Of a stretch of 64,000 bases of DNA, positions 1 through 9,471 are shown one piece after another. Under the pieces are notes generated by a model that was not told the DNA's origin, did no database searches, and worked only from the letters and a program-made list of their open reading frames with translations. This DNA comes from Hyunsoonleella pacifica (GTDB lineage: Bacteria; Bacteroidota; Bacteroidia; Flavobacteriales; Flavobacteriaceae). The DNA is taken from NCBI RefSeq assembly GCF_004310335.1, contig NZ_SIRS01000001.1, positions 434,001 through 498,000 on the forward strand. The letters run 5' to 3'. The position numbers and the translations under genes are program-made. How positions within the stretch are numbered: the first letter of the stretch is position 1; the number at the start of each line of letters is the position of its first letter.

Positions 1-1410
1 AAATTACAATATCTGCCGATTCTTTTATTAATACTTACCAGTTTTTCATTTGATCAAATAAAAGATAAAGATTCTCGCAAGAAACAGCCTCTAAAGAATA
101 TACTATTTATTGCTGTTGATGATTTGCGACCTGAACTAAATTTTTACGGAGCGAATCATATTAAATCTCCAAATTTAGATAAACTTGCTGGCGAAAGTTT
201 AGTGTTTAATCGTGCTTATTGTAATGTACCTGTTTGTGGTGCTTCAAGAGCAAGTTTAATGACTGGAGCTAGACCTACTAGAAAAAGATTTGTTAATGCG
301 CATACAAAAAAAGATGTCGATTTTCCAGAAGCAACATCCTTACCAATGTTATTAAAACAAAATGGTTATGCTACAATTTCTAATGGTAAAATCTATCATT
401 ATAATAAAGATGATAAAAAAGCATGGGACGAAATGTGGCAAGCAGATCGCTTGTGGAGCTATGCTTTATCAGAAAGCCAAGAAATAAGAAAAAACACAAA
501 AAGAGGATTACCAATAGAAATGGCAGAGGTACATGATTCTGTTTATAGAGATGGTAAATTGGCGTTAAAGGTTATTAAAGATTTGCAAAAATTAAAGCAA
601 AGTAAACAGCCCTTTTTTTTAACAATGGGTTTAATGAAACCTCATTTGCCTTTTACAGCTCCTAAAAAATATTGGGATTTATATGACAGAGAGAAAATAG
701 AATTACCTAAAAGTTATATTCAACCAGAAAGTACACCTAAGAAAGCATTTCACAAATATGGTGAATTAAGAAACTATGAGAATATTCCTAAAAGTGGACA
801 TTTGTCAGATGATTTAGCAAAAGAATTAATTCATGGTTATTATGCTTGTGTAAGCTATATAGATGCACAAATAGGGTTGGTTTTAGATGAATTAAAACGA
901 TTAGGTTTAGAAGACGATACCATCGTAATTTTATGGGGAGATCATGGTTGGAATTTAGGAGATCACAAATTGTGGTGCAAGCATGTTACCTTTGAAACTG
1001 CGCTAAGAACACCTCTAATCATAAAAGTTCCTGGTAAAACAAGTGGGCAAAAAACAAATGCAATTACAGAATATATAGATATTTATCCCAGTTTAGCAGA
1101 ACTTTTGGAATTAGAAACTCCAAATACTGTTGATGGTAAAAGTTTTGTGCCAATTATAAACGGTAATAAATCAGATAAAGACTGGGCAGTATCAAAATTT
1201 AAAGATGCTGTTACTTTAATAAAAGGCGATTTATTTTACACAGAATGGATTAAAGATGATGGGATAGCCTATGCACGTATGTTATTCGACCATAAAACTG
1301 ATCCTTTAGAGCTAAATAATTTGGCCGAAAAACCAGAATATCAACAAAAAATAAAGGTTTTGGCGAAAGAATTAAGGGAGAAATGGGGAAAAGATTTCTT
1401 AAGTAACTAA
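1..1410 (+). CDS. S1 family sulfatase, iduronate-2-sulfatase-like (S1_7-type), 5' truncated by window edge
   Basis: This is a secreted sulfatase predicted to remove sulfate esters from a sulfated polysaccharide in the periplasm. The frame is open to base 1, so the start codon lies outside the window. The first residues are a hydrophobic export segment. The D-D-L-R-P-E-L metal-binding segment follows, and the formylglycine motif C-G-A-S-R begins at the Cys codon 235-237. The W-G-D-H-G-W motif near 934-954 supplies further metal ligands. The D-D-L-R-P-E-L and [10 protein letters not shown] signatures are typical of iduronate-2-sulfatase-like S1 enzymes. It is a clear paralogue of the sulfatase at 5452-6879. 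The stop is 2 bases before the next gene, so the two are probably co-transcribed. Substrate is inferred from context only. Confidence 0.93.
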   Translation, partial: KLQYLPILLLILTSFSFDQIKDKDSRKKQPLKNILFIAVDDLRPELNFYGANHIKSPNLDKLAGESLVFNRAYCNVPVCGASRASLMTGARPTRKRFVNAHTKKDVDFPEATSLPMLLKQNGYATISNGKIYHYNKDDKKAWDEMWQADRLWSYALSESQEIRKNTKRGLPIEMAEVHDSVYRDGKLALKVIKDLQKLKQSKQPFFLTMGLMKPHLPFTAPKKYWDLYDREKIELPKSYIQPESTPKKAFHKYGELRNYENIPKSGHLSDDLAKELIHGYYACVSYIDAQIGLVLDELKRLGLEDDTIVILWGDHGWNLGDHKLWCKHVTFETALRTPLIIKVPGKTSGQKTNAITEYIDIYPSLAELLELETPNTVDGKSFVPIINGNKSDKDWAVSKFKDAVTLIKGDLFYTEWIKDDGIAYARMLFDHKTDPLELNNLAEKPEYQQKIKVLAKELREKWGKDFLSN

Positions 1411-1412
1411 TA

Positions 1413-2192
1413 ATGATGAGGTCTTTTTTTGTTTTAATTTTTATTTGTTTTACTGCTTGTAAAACAAGTAAAACTACTCATTCATTAAATAAGAGAAACA
1501 CCCCAGATTGGTCTTTAGTATTTAATGATAGTTGTACCCAAGACTGGACAAAAAATTGGACTTTAGATGGTCTAATAGCAACAGTTGAGAATTCAAAAAA
1601 AGGAATGCATTTCAAAGCAGGTTCAGAGGCTTATAATGATGCACATCATGCTGTTTTATGGACAAAAAAATCATACAGTGGAGATGTGAAAATTGAATTT
1701 GATTATACCAAAACAGATGATGAAAATCGATTTGTAAACATCCTTTACATTCAAGCTACCGGAGATAAAGAAGGAATTCATGAAAAAGATATCTCAAAAT
1801 GGAATAAAAAGCGGGAAGTTCCTGCAATGAGAAAATATTTTGAAAACATGAACGTGTTTCATATCAGTTATGCTGCTTTTGGAAACAAAGGTGATGGTTT
1901 CTATTATGTAAGAGCAAGAAGGTACCCTAAACCAAATAATAAATCATTTAATTCAACTAGAATAGCACCTTCTTTTGATAAACAAGGTTTTTTTGAAAAA
2001 GGGAAAACCTATCACATTACTGCAGTAAAAACGGAGAGTATGTTGTCTTTCAAAATGGAAAATGAAGGGAATGTACAAACTTTTAAATGGGATATTTCTA
2101 AAGTAAAACCAATACAAGAAGGTAGAATTGGTATTCGCCATATGTATAGGCGTTCAGCCATTTACAAGAACTTTAAAATCTACACAAGGTAG
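1413..2192 (+). CDS. DUF1961/YesU-like lipoprotein
   Basis: The 259-residue protein begins with a lipoprotein signal whose lipobox ends at Cys16 (C-F-T-A-C), so it should be anchored in a membrane facing the periplasm or outside. The rest lacks membrane segments and looks like a beta-sandwich. It has W-T-L-D-G and a conserved pattern of Trp, Glu and His residues reminiscent of DUF1961 (YesU) proteins, which occur in polysaccharide utilisation loci. It may be a glycan-binding or glycan-cleaving concanavalin-like domain, but I see no catalytic residues I can assign. It lies inside a run of sulfatase genes. The family assignment is from memory of the overall pattern and is moderate. Confidence 0.75.
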   Translation: MMRSFFVLIFICFTACKTSKTTHSLNKRNTPDWSLVFNDSCTQDWTKNWTLDGLIATVENSKKGMHFKAGSEAYNDAHHAVLWTKKSYSGDVKIEFDYTKTDDENRFVNILYIQATGDKEGIHEKDISKWNKKREVPAMRKYFENMNVFHISYAAFGNKGDGFYYVRARRYPKPNNKSFNSTRIAPSFDKQGFFEKGKTYHITAVKTESMLSFKMENEGNVQTFKWDISKVKPIQEGRIGIRHMYRRSAIYKNFKIYTR

Positions 2193-2259
2193 TCAGGATA
2201 TCTCAGGATGATTAATTAACTTAGGTTCCATAATTTGCATACTTCAATTTACTAATTGT

Positions 2260-3933
2260 ATGTTCTATAAAAAACGCTTTATACTATTAGCTGTATCTGT
2301 ATTCAGTTTTTTTTCGTGTAAAACAACCAAAACCTCAGAGAAATCTAATGACTCTGAAAATGGCCAAACAGAAATAAGTCAGCCCAATATTGTACTCATT
2401 TTTGCAGATGATTTAGGTTGGGTAGATGTAAGTACAGGAAATACAAACAAAAACAACGGTTCTAAAATTTATGAGACTCCTGTAGTCGATAAATTGGCAT
2501 CTCAAGGAATGTCTTTTACAAATGCCTATACCAATCAAAATTGTGCGCCATCAAGGGCTGCATTAATTAGTGGACAATATGCAACAGGAGTAGATAACCA
2601 GGTGTATAATGTAGGTTCTTTAAAAAGACAAGACAAGAGAACTAAAGGATATCCAAATGTACTTATTGAACCTCACAAGCAAAAAAAAGTAATTGCAGAA
2701 GATGGTATTAATATGTTTGATGTCCTAAAAACAAAAGGTTATCAAACTGCTTTAGTGGGTAAAAGTCACGGAACTCCACATCCTCTAAAGGGTGATTATG
2801 GTATTGATTTACCAGCAGATATTCATCATATTATAGCAGCTCCAATTAACGGAAAAAGAACGAAAAAGTTTTATTTAGCCTTAAATTCTGATAAAAAAGG
2901 ATGGACGTTTAATTCCGAGTTTGTAGATAAATATGCAAATCCTTATGATGATGAATACATCAACACAACTTTAAAACCATATCAATCTCAAGGAGATGTA
3001 GTTCTTTTAAAAGGAACACCAAAACATCTTACAGATGCTATTGGCGATTTTTCTGTAGATTATATCAAAGAAAAAGCAAACAACGAAAATCCTTTCTTTT
3101 TATATGTGCCTTTTCACGCGGTACACACAAAAGTGACAGGTAGAAAAGATTTAACTGAAAAATATCTAAAAAAAGGATTGAACCCTAGAGCAGCAGAGTA
3201 TGCATCTATGATTGAGTTGTTAGATCAAAATGTTGGAAAAATAAATAGTGCCTTAAAAGATCCGAATGGAGATGGCGATTTTTCTGATGATATCACTAAC
3301 AATACTATTTTCATTTTTTATTCTGATAATGGAGGCTTAAGAGAAAATAATCCACTGAAAGGTAAAAAAGGAAATTTAACAGAAGGAGGTCTTAGAGTTC
3401 CATTAATTTTTAGATATCCAAATGTGATAAAAGAAAATTCAGTAACCAATCAAGCCATACATTGCATCGATTTTTTACCCACTTTAGCAGATTTAGCTGG
3501 TGTAGATATTACCAAACTAAAAAAGAAAGATGGTAGTAAACCTAAATTTGATGGAGCTTCTTTTGCAAAAGTTTTAACAGGAGAAGCAAAAAGAATCTCA
3601 AGAAATAATTTGTTTTGGCATCTTCCGGGATATATGGATGAACGTTTTTCTCCATCAACATTAATTCAAACAAGAGTAGGGGAAGAATATTATAAGTTGT
3701 TTTATTTTTATGAAACTGAAGAATTTGAAATGTATAACATTACAAAAGACATTTCTGAAAAAAGAAATATTTTAAGTAGCCCTAAATCCAAAGAAATGGA
3801 AATTGCTTTACAAATGAATGCTGATATGCTAACTTGGTTAAAAACCAGCAATGCACCAACAGGAACTTGGGTGGAAAATGGAGAAAAAGTACCTTACCCT
3901 GAAAAAGACGCAGTAAAAGCATATAAAAAATAA
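2260..3933 (+). CDS. S1 family sulfatase lipoprotein (arylsulfatase type)
   Basis: The 557-residue protein has a lipoprotein signal ending at Cys20. The metal-binding Asp pair is at residues 50-51 (F-A-D-D-L-G-W), and the formylglycine motif C-A-P-S-R starts at Cys95. A Y-S-D-N-G-G motif in the second half supplies further metal ligands. These are the hallmarks of Cys-type S1 sulfatases, which need conversion of the Cys to formylglycine. No maturase gene is in the window. The protein differs from its neighbours in subfamily, so it probably attacks a different sulfate position. The subfamily cannot be fixed by eye. The gene is 12 bases from the next sulfatase and is likely in the same operon. 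Confidence 0.93.
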   Translation: MFYKKRFILLAVSVFSFFSCKTTKTSEKSNDSENGQTEISQPNIVLIFADDLGWVDVSTGNTNKNNGSKIYETPVVDKLASQGMSFTNAYTNQNCAPSRAALISGQYATGVDNQVYNVGSLKRQDKRTKGYPNVLIEPHKQKKVIAEDGINMFDVLKTKGYQTALVGKSHGTPHPLKGDYGIDLPADIHHIIAAPINGKRTKKFYLALNSDKKGWTFNSEFVDKYANPYDDEYINTTLKPYQSQGDVVLLKGTPKHLTDAIGDFSVDYIKEKANNENPFFLYVPFHAVHTKVTGRKDLTEKYLKKGLNPRAAEYASMIELLDQNVGKINSALKDPNGDGDFSDDITNNTIFIFYSDNGGLRENNPLKGKKGNLTEGGLRVPLIFRYPNVIKENSVTNQAIHCIDFLPTLADLAGVDITKLKKKDGSKPKFDGASFAKVLTGEAKRISRNNLFWHLPGYMDERFSPSTLIQTRVGEEYYKLFYFYETEEFEMYNITKDISEKRNILSSPKSKEMEIALQMNADMLTWLKTSNAPTGTWVENGEKVPYPEKDAVKAYKK

Positions 3934-3945
3934 GTAGTAAAGACA

Positions 3946-5442
3946 ATGAATAGACAAAACTTACTTTTATTTCCAATACTATGTATTTCAATTTTATTAG
4001 CGGCATGTTCTGGCGTAAAACAAACGGATGCAACATCTAAAGCTATTTCTAAAACGAATACAGCACAAAGAAAGGCGAATCAACCCAATCTAATTTTTTA
4101 TTTGGCGGATGACCAAGATGTATATGATTATGGATGTTATGGTAATGAAAAAGTAAATACTGCTGCAGTAGATCGTTTGGCAGCAGAAGGTATGTTATTT
4201 ACCAATGCATTTACAGCACAGGCTATTTGTGCACCTAGTAGATCGCAACTTTTTACAGGAAATTATCCTGTTAAAAATGGTTGTTTTGCCAACCATACAG
4301 CTACAAGACCCAATATTGAAAGTATAACTTCTAGAATGAAAAAATTGGGCTACGAAGTTGTTTTGGCTGGTAAAAGTCATGTAAAACCTGCGAGTGTATA
4401 CCAATGGGATAGAGAATGGGAACCAGTTCCTAAAAAGGGTGTGCCTAGAGATTATATTCCTTTAGATAGTATAGAAAGTTATTTCCAATCAGCGAAAAAA
4501 CCATTTTGTATGTTTATTACTTCGAAATACCCACATGGAAAGTATTTTGATGTTGAAAATCCGAAAGCAGAAGCTATTAAGTTTTTCCCATTTAATGAGG
4601 ATAAAAAAAATGACAAAGCTTTTGTAAAAAAGAAAGCAGGGTATTACAGAAGTATTGAAGAAGATAACACACAAATAGAAGGTGTTTTAAAATTGGTAGA
4701 TGAGTATTTAGGTGATAACACATTATTTATTTACAGTGCAGATCACGGGGTTTCAGGTAAATTTACGGTAAAAGATATTGGTTTAAAAGTGCCATTTGTA
4801 GTGCGTTGGCCAAAAGTAATTAAACCAGGATCTACTTCAAATCAATTGATTCATTATACTGATGTTTTGCCAACCTTTATGAAAATTGCAGGAGGCGAAT
4901 TAGCTGGCGATATGGATGGTACTAGCTTTTTACCCATATTAGAAGGTAAAGATGTATCAGTAAACAAATATGTATATGGAGTAAGAACCAATCAGAATAT
5001 CTTAAATTCTGAAGTTTTTCCTTCTAGAATGATACGTAATACACGTTATAAGTACATACGAAACTTTAATTCGATTGAAGTTTTAGATAAAAATTTAACA
5101 GGGAAACCGAATGTAGATTATTTTATAAAACGTGGTGCTACTAAATTTAAAAACGAACCCTTAGAAGTGCTTTACGATTTAAAAAATGATCCTTTCGAAC
5201 AAAATAATTTAGCAAATAACCCAGAATTGCAAGTTATTAAAGAAACTTTGAAAAAGGATTTATTTAGTTGGATGAAAGCTCAGGGCGATTTTCTTGATGA
5301 AAACATAGGAAATATGCCTTTAATTACTGCAAAAGGCAAGCGCGGTTTTAAATTAGATCAAGATACACCTAGGCGAAAAATTCCTGATTCGATAAAGAAT
5401 ACCTTAAAAGACACCGATTATATTTTTATAAAACACTGGTAA
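3946..5442 (+). CDS. S1 family sulfatase lipoprotein (heparan-sulfatase-like, S1_8-type)
   Basis: The 498-residue protein has a lipobox L-L-A-A-C (Cys21), an L-A-D-D-Q-D metal motif (Asp55, Asp56) and the formylglycine motif C-A-P-S-R starting at Cys95. The text around the active site (C-A-P-S-R-S-Q-L-F-T-G-N-Y-P) and the S-A-D-H-G motif resemble S1_8 sulfatases, a subfamily known to act on heparan-type and ulvan-type substrates. It lies 12 bases after the preceding sulfatase and 9 bases before the next, which indicates one transcript. The substrate is inferred from its neighbours. Confidence 0.92.
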   Translation: MNRQNLLLFPILCISILLAACSGVKQTDATSKAISKTNTAQRKANQPNLIFYLADDQDVYDYGCYGNEKVNTAAVDRLAAEGMLFTNAFTAQAICAPSRSQLFTGNYPVKNGCFANHTATRPNIESITSRMKKLGYEVVLAGKSHVKPASVYQWDREWEPVPKKGVPRDYIPLDSIESYFQSAKKPFCMFITSKYPHGKYFDVENPKAEAIKFFPFNEDKKNDKAFVKKKAGYYRSIEEDNTQIEGVLKLVDEYLGDNTLFIYSADHGVSGKFTVKDIGLKVPFVVRWPKVIKPGSTSNQLIHYTDVLPTFMKIAGGELAGDMDGTSFLPILEGKDVSVNKYVYGVRTNQNILNSEVFPSRMIRNTRYKYIRNFNSIEVLDKNLTGKPNVDYFIKRGATKFKNEPLEVLYDLKNDPFEQNNLANNPELQVIKETLKKDLFSWMKAQGDFLDENIGNMPLITAKGKRGFKLDQDTPRRKIPDSIKNTLKDTDYIFIKHW

Positions 5443-5451
5443 CCAGAGAAG

Positions 5452-6879
5452 ATGAATAAAATTTTAGTATACACCTGTAGTTTACTGTTGCTTATAGTAG
5501 CATGTAAACCAAAAGAAAAAACTGTAGTTGCTCAAAATAAACAAGAGCTTCAGGACAAAAATCAAAAACCAATGAACGTACTGTTTATTGCTATTGACGA
5601 TTTAAGACCCGAATTAGGATGTTATGGATCACCGCAAGTAAAATCACCAAACATAGATCAATTTGCAAAAGAAGCTGTTGTTTTTAATCGTGCCTACTGT
5701 AATGTGCCTGTTTGTGGTGCTTCAAGAGCTAGTTTATTAACAAGTATTTTACCTACAAAAAATCGTTTTATAGATTATAGAGCAAAGGCGCAAGAAGACG
5801 TACCAAATGCAAAAACATTACCAAGTCTTTTTAAAGAAGCTGGTTATACTAGTATTTCAAACGGAAAAATTTTTCATTACAATAAAGACGTTCAGGAAGC
5901 AAGTTGGAGCGAAAACCCATGGATGCCAAAAGGAGGTCATCGTGTAAGTTATGACCCTACAACTAATAATGTAGTAATGAAATCCGGTAATGGGCGTGTG
6001 TATGAAGCACCAGATGTAGCAGATAGTAGTTATCCAGATTATAAAATAGCACAAAAAACAATAAGTGATTTACGTCGTTTTAAAAAATCAGGAGAATCTT
6101 TTTTTATGGCTTGCGGATTTTTTCGTCCTCATATGCCGTTTTATGCCCCAAAGAAATATTGGGATATGTATGATAGAGATGCCATAGAGATAGCAGATAA
6201 CCGTCATTTACCTGAAAATGCTCCTAAGTCTTTAAGAGGTAGTACAGAATTTAAAACCTATAGCTTTGGTAATTATAAACCAAATACGGAAGCGTTCCAT
6301 AAAATGATGCGTCATGGGTATTATGCCTGTGTGAGTTATGTAGATCAAATGGTTGGAGATGTGCTTAAAGAATTAGAAGCGCTTGGTTTGGCAGAAAATA
6401 CAATTGTAGTATTATGGGGCGACCACGGTTGGCATTTAGGAGAGCACGAGTTTTGGGGAAAACACAATACCCTGCATAATGCATTACAAGTTCCACTAAT
6501 TGTAAAAGTACCAGGAAAAGCTAAAGGACAACATACCGAAGCTATGGTAGAAAGTGTAGATATTTATCCTACTATTTGCAACTTAGCTAATATTAAAGCA
6601 CCAGATTATATTATGGGAAAAAGTTTTACATCGGTTTTAGACGATCCTAAACAATCGTTTAGAAAAAATGTTTATGCACGATTTAAAAAAGCTGACGCGA
6701 TTGTTAGAGAAGATTTTACGTATTCGTTATTCGAAAATGGAGAAGAGATGTTGTATAATCGTAAATTAGATCCTGAGGAAAACAAAAACGTTATTACAAA
6801 CATCAAATATGAAAAAGTATTAAAAGAAATGAGAAATACTTTAAAAAGCAAACAACAACAAGCAAATAATTATAAATAA
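5452..6879 (+). CDS. S1 family sulfatase lipoprotein, iduronate-2-sulfatase-like (S1_7-type)
   Basis: The 475-residue protein has a lipobox L-I-V-A-C (Cys18), D-D-L-R-P-E-L with metal Asp49 and Asp50, the formylglycine motif C-G-A-S-R starting at Cys88, and W-G-D-H-G-W-H in the second half. It shares long identical stretches with the truncated sulfatase at the left edge, for example around the formylglycine motif and in W-G-D-H-G-W, so the two are paralogues. Two copies of one subfamily in one locus suggest two related sulfate positions or chain contexts. It is the last sulfatase before the lyase. Confidence 0.93.
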   Translation: MNKILVYTCSLLLLIVACKPKEKTVVAQNKQELQDKNQKPMNVLFIAIDDLRPELGCYGSPQVKSPNIDQFAKEAVVFNRAYCNVPVCGASRASLLTSILPTKNRFIDYRAKAQEDVPNAKTLPSLFKEAGYTSISNGKIFHYNKDVQEASWSENPWMPKGGHRVSYDPTTNNVVMKSGNGRVYEAPDVADSSYPDYKIAQKTISDLRRFKKSGESFFMACGFFRPHMPFYAPKKYWDMYDRDAIEIADNRHLPENAPKSLRGSTEFKTYSFGNYKPNTEAFHKMMRHGYYACVSYVDQMVGDVLKELEALGLAENTIVVLWGDHGWHLGEHEFWGKHNTLHNALQVPLIVKVPGKAKGQHTEAMVESVDIYPTICNLANIKAPDYIMGKSFTSVLDDPKQSFRKNVYARFKKADAIVREDFTYSLFENGEEMLYNRKLDPEENKNVITNIKYEKVLKEMRNTLKSKQQQANNYK

Positions 6880-6924
6880 TACCTGCTAATTGTTGAGGTA
6901 ATTATGATGAAGAAATTATACTAA

Positions 6925-9435
6925 ATGAATAGTATTATGGGAGGTAAAAACACTAAAACAATAATTCTTTTATGCTTACTTTTTGCAAATGTTTTATATA
7001 GTTATGGGCAACAACTAGAACGTCCTTTTATTATTGTAAAAACTAGTGAACGAGCAAAAATTTTAGCCAAAATTGAATCACAACCATGGGCGGAAAAAAT
7101 TTATAACGATTTAAAATCAGAAACAGACGAGCAAGTAAAACAGTTTTATAAAAATCCCAAAGCTTACATTAAGCAATTGCCATTTAATTGGTCAAAAAAG
7201 AGGCGTAATAATTTTCCTCCTTTTTACAAAACCGACCATGTAGAAAATGGAAAACATAGAAATTTAGACAATGCTACAGATGAGGAGTGGAAACCAGCAG
7301 AATCACTAATTACCTATTTACAAGTTGCACTTAATTGTGGCGAGCTGTATTATTTAACTCAAGATAATAAGTATGCTTATGTAGCTAGTAGTATTCTGTA
7401 TTCGTATATTAAATCAGTACAACAATCAGAAGTTTCTACTTGGAAAGGTAGAGGAGGATGGTTGTTTCCATATGATGGTTTTAGAGAAGTTCGTGTTTTG
7501 GGCTATAGACTGCCTTTAATCTACGATTTTATTCATCCTTATCTTAAAAATGAGGGCAAGTCTTTAGATGTTATTCAGTCTAAAAAAGTGAATTTTCCGT
7601 TTGAAGAAGCACAAACTGTTTTTAAAACCTATGCAAACATTACCGTAAATTATGGGCAAACTGGCTCCAATCATTCTGTTTTAGAAGCACCAAGTTTGGT
7701 ATATAACGCTTTAGCTATGGATGATTTAGCTGAGCGTGAAAAATGGTTGAATTATTTCTTAATAAAAAGCACAGAAAATCAAGATGCATTATCTGTAATG
7801 TATCAAAATTATAAAAACAAAGGTGATATTTGGCCAGAAACATCACAATATTTAAATCATTCTACATCAATTTTAGCAGAGCTATTATTGATTGTAAATA
7901 GATATAACCCGTCTTTACAATTAGGAACCAAATATCAAAACGTTTTACACGCTTTACCGAGGTTAGATTATTTTGTGTATCCAAATCATGAAATCATTCG
8001 TTGGGGAGATGGACATAGGCGAGCTCATGCACCATATCAAGCTTATGAAAATGCATATGCTTTGGCTAAAAAGGAAGGTTTATCAGAATTGCAAAATAAA
8101 TTTTTACCATTAATAAGTAGTGCTATTCAAAAAGGAAATTACAAACGATATAGCATTCAAGCACTTTTTTGGTATGATGAAGATTTTAAAGAAACCTCAG
8201 TTGATATAAATTTACCCAGAACAGATAGAGTGTATCATGCCGGTATAGTAATGCAACGAAACCTTAGCAGTACCAATAAACCAGAAGATGGATTAATGTG
8301 TACAATAGGTGGTGCACATATGGTACACGGTCATGCAGAAGGTATGAATATAGAATTGTATGGAGAAGGCCAAGTGCTAGGTGTGGATAATGGACGAAAG
8401 AAATACGGAAAAGATTTGCATGAAAATTATTCTAGAATTTTTGCAGCTCACAATACCGTAATTGTAAATGGAAGTTCCCAAGGAGAAGGCGGTTGGGTTA
8501 ACCTAGGTATAAATAAGGTAGAATTGATTGCTATGGAGCCTAAAGTTGGTAAAGAAGGTGTGTCTCCGTACCATTCATTTAGTCAAAATAGTTTTGTAGA
8601 TGATAAGGGAGAAAAAGCTGAGGCTATACAGGAAAGAACACTAGCTTTAATACGTACATCTCCAATCACAGGTTATTATGTGGATGTTTTTCGATCAAAA
8701 TCGAAATTACCAAATGAGTATCATGATTATTTGTATCATAATATTGGAGATAAACTCCTCTTTGAGAATGATGATATGAAGTTTGAAAAAACGCCTAATA
8801 GGTATCAAGCAAATGCTAATGCAGACTGGGTACATAATAACCAATATAGAAATCCTGGTTGGCATTTTTTTAAGCATGTAAAAACATCAAAGGTTTATGA
8901 TAAAGATGTGAAAGCTACATTTTATACAAAACGTTTAAATGATGGTGCTGTTTTTATGCAATTGCATATTCCTAGTTTTAAAAACAGAGTCTATACAAAA
9001 GTAAAAGCACCAATTACTTTTGAGTCACCTGAACCTTACAATACTATGCCAACGCCAACCTTAGTAATTCGTAATGGAGGAGAAGCTTGGAAGAACCCAT
9101 TTGTTGTTGTTTATGAACCATTTAGTGAAAAAGAAAAGCCAACTATTCAATCGGTTTCAAAAATTGAGCAAGATGGGCTATATAAAGGTTTAAAAATTAT
9201 AAGTAAAACTCCTTTGGAAACGTTAACACAATATGTGATTACACAATCGAAAGACGAAATATTTCAAAACGATGATATCTATTTCGAGGGGACTTTTGCA
9301 GTTATTACGATAAGTAATAACGATAAGTTAAAAAACATTTATATTGGAGAAGGGAAAAAGTTGAATTATAAAAATGAAGTTATAGAAACGGACTCATCCA
9401 ATTCATATTTTAGAAACTATAACGAAGGGCACTAA
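6925..9435 (+). CDS. Heparinase II/III-fold polysaccharide lyase (candidate ulvan lyase)
   Basis: The 836-residue secreted protein has an N-terminal signal peptide ending near Y-S-Y-G-Q. An alpha/alpha toroid region follows, with N-H-S-V-L-E at roughly residues 250-260. A C-terminal beta-sandwich carries H-G-H-A-E-G (His468, His470) and A-H-N-T-V-I-V-N-G. This is the usual layout of heparinase II/III-like lyases, which break uronic-acid-containing polymers by beta-elimination. Among known families, PL37 and PL40 ulvan lyases share this fold, but I cannot assign a family by eye. ATG at 6925 is used, and an in-frame ATG at 6937 is equally compatible with the signal peptide. A five-codon mini-ORF (6904-6924) abuts the start. 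It follows four sulfatases and precedes rhamnose genes. Confidence 0.88.
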   Translation: MNSIMGGKNTKTIILLCLLFANVLYSYGQQLERPFIIVKTSERAKILAKIESQPWAEKIYNDLKSETDEQVKQFYKNPKAYIKQLPFNWSKKRRNNFPPFYKTDHVENGKHRNLDNATDEEWKPAESLITYLQVALNCGELYYLTQDNKYAYVASSILYSYIKSVQQSEVSTWKGRGGWLFPYDGFREVRVLGYRLPLIYDFIHPYLKNEGKSLDVIQSKKVNFPFEEAQTVFKTYANITVNYGQTGSNHSVLEAPSLVYNALAMDDLAEREKWLNYFLIKSTENQDALSVMYQNYKNKGDIWPETSQYLNHSTSILAELLLIVNRYNPSLQLGTKYQNVLHALPRLDYFVYPNHEIIRWGDGHRRAHAPYQAYENAYALAKKEGLSELQNKFLPLISSAIQKGNYKRYSIQALFWYDEDFKETSVDINLPRTDRVYHAGIVMQRNLSSTNKPEDGLMCTIGGAHMVHGHAEGMNIELYGEGQVLGVDNGRKKYGKDLHENYSRIFAAHNTVIVNGSSQGEGGWVNLGINKVELIAMEPKVGKEGVSPYHSFSQNSFVDDKGEKAEAIQERTLALIRTSPITGYYVDVFRSKSKLPNEYHDYLYHNIGDKLLFENDDMKFEKTPNRYQANANADWVHNNQYRNPGWHFFKHVKTSKVYDKDVKATFYTKRLNDGAVFMQLHIPSFKNRVYTKVKAPITFESPEPYNTMPTPTLVIRNGGEAWKNPFVVVYEPFSEKEKPTIQSVSKIEQDGLYKGLKIISKTPLETLTQYVITQSKDEIFQNDDIYFEGTFAVITISNNDKLKNIYIGEGKKLNYKNEVIETDSSNSYFRNYNEGH

Positions 9436-9471
9436 GATTTAAATACCTATATTATCAATTTGTATAACTAT

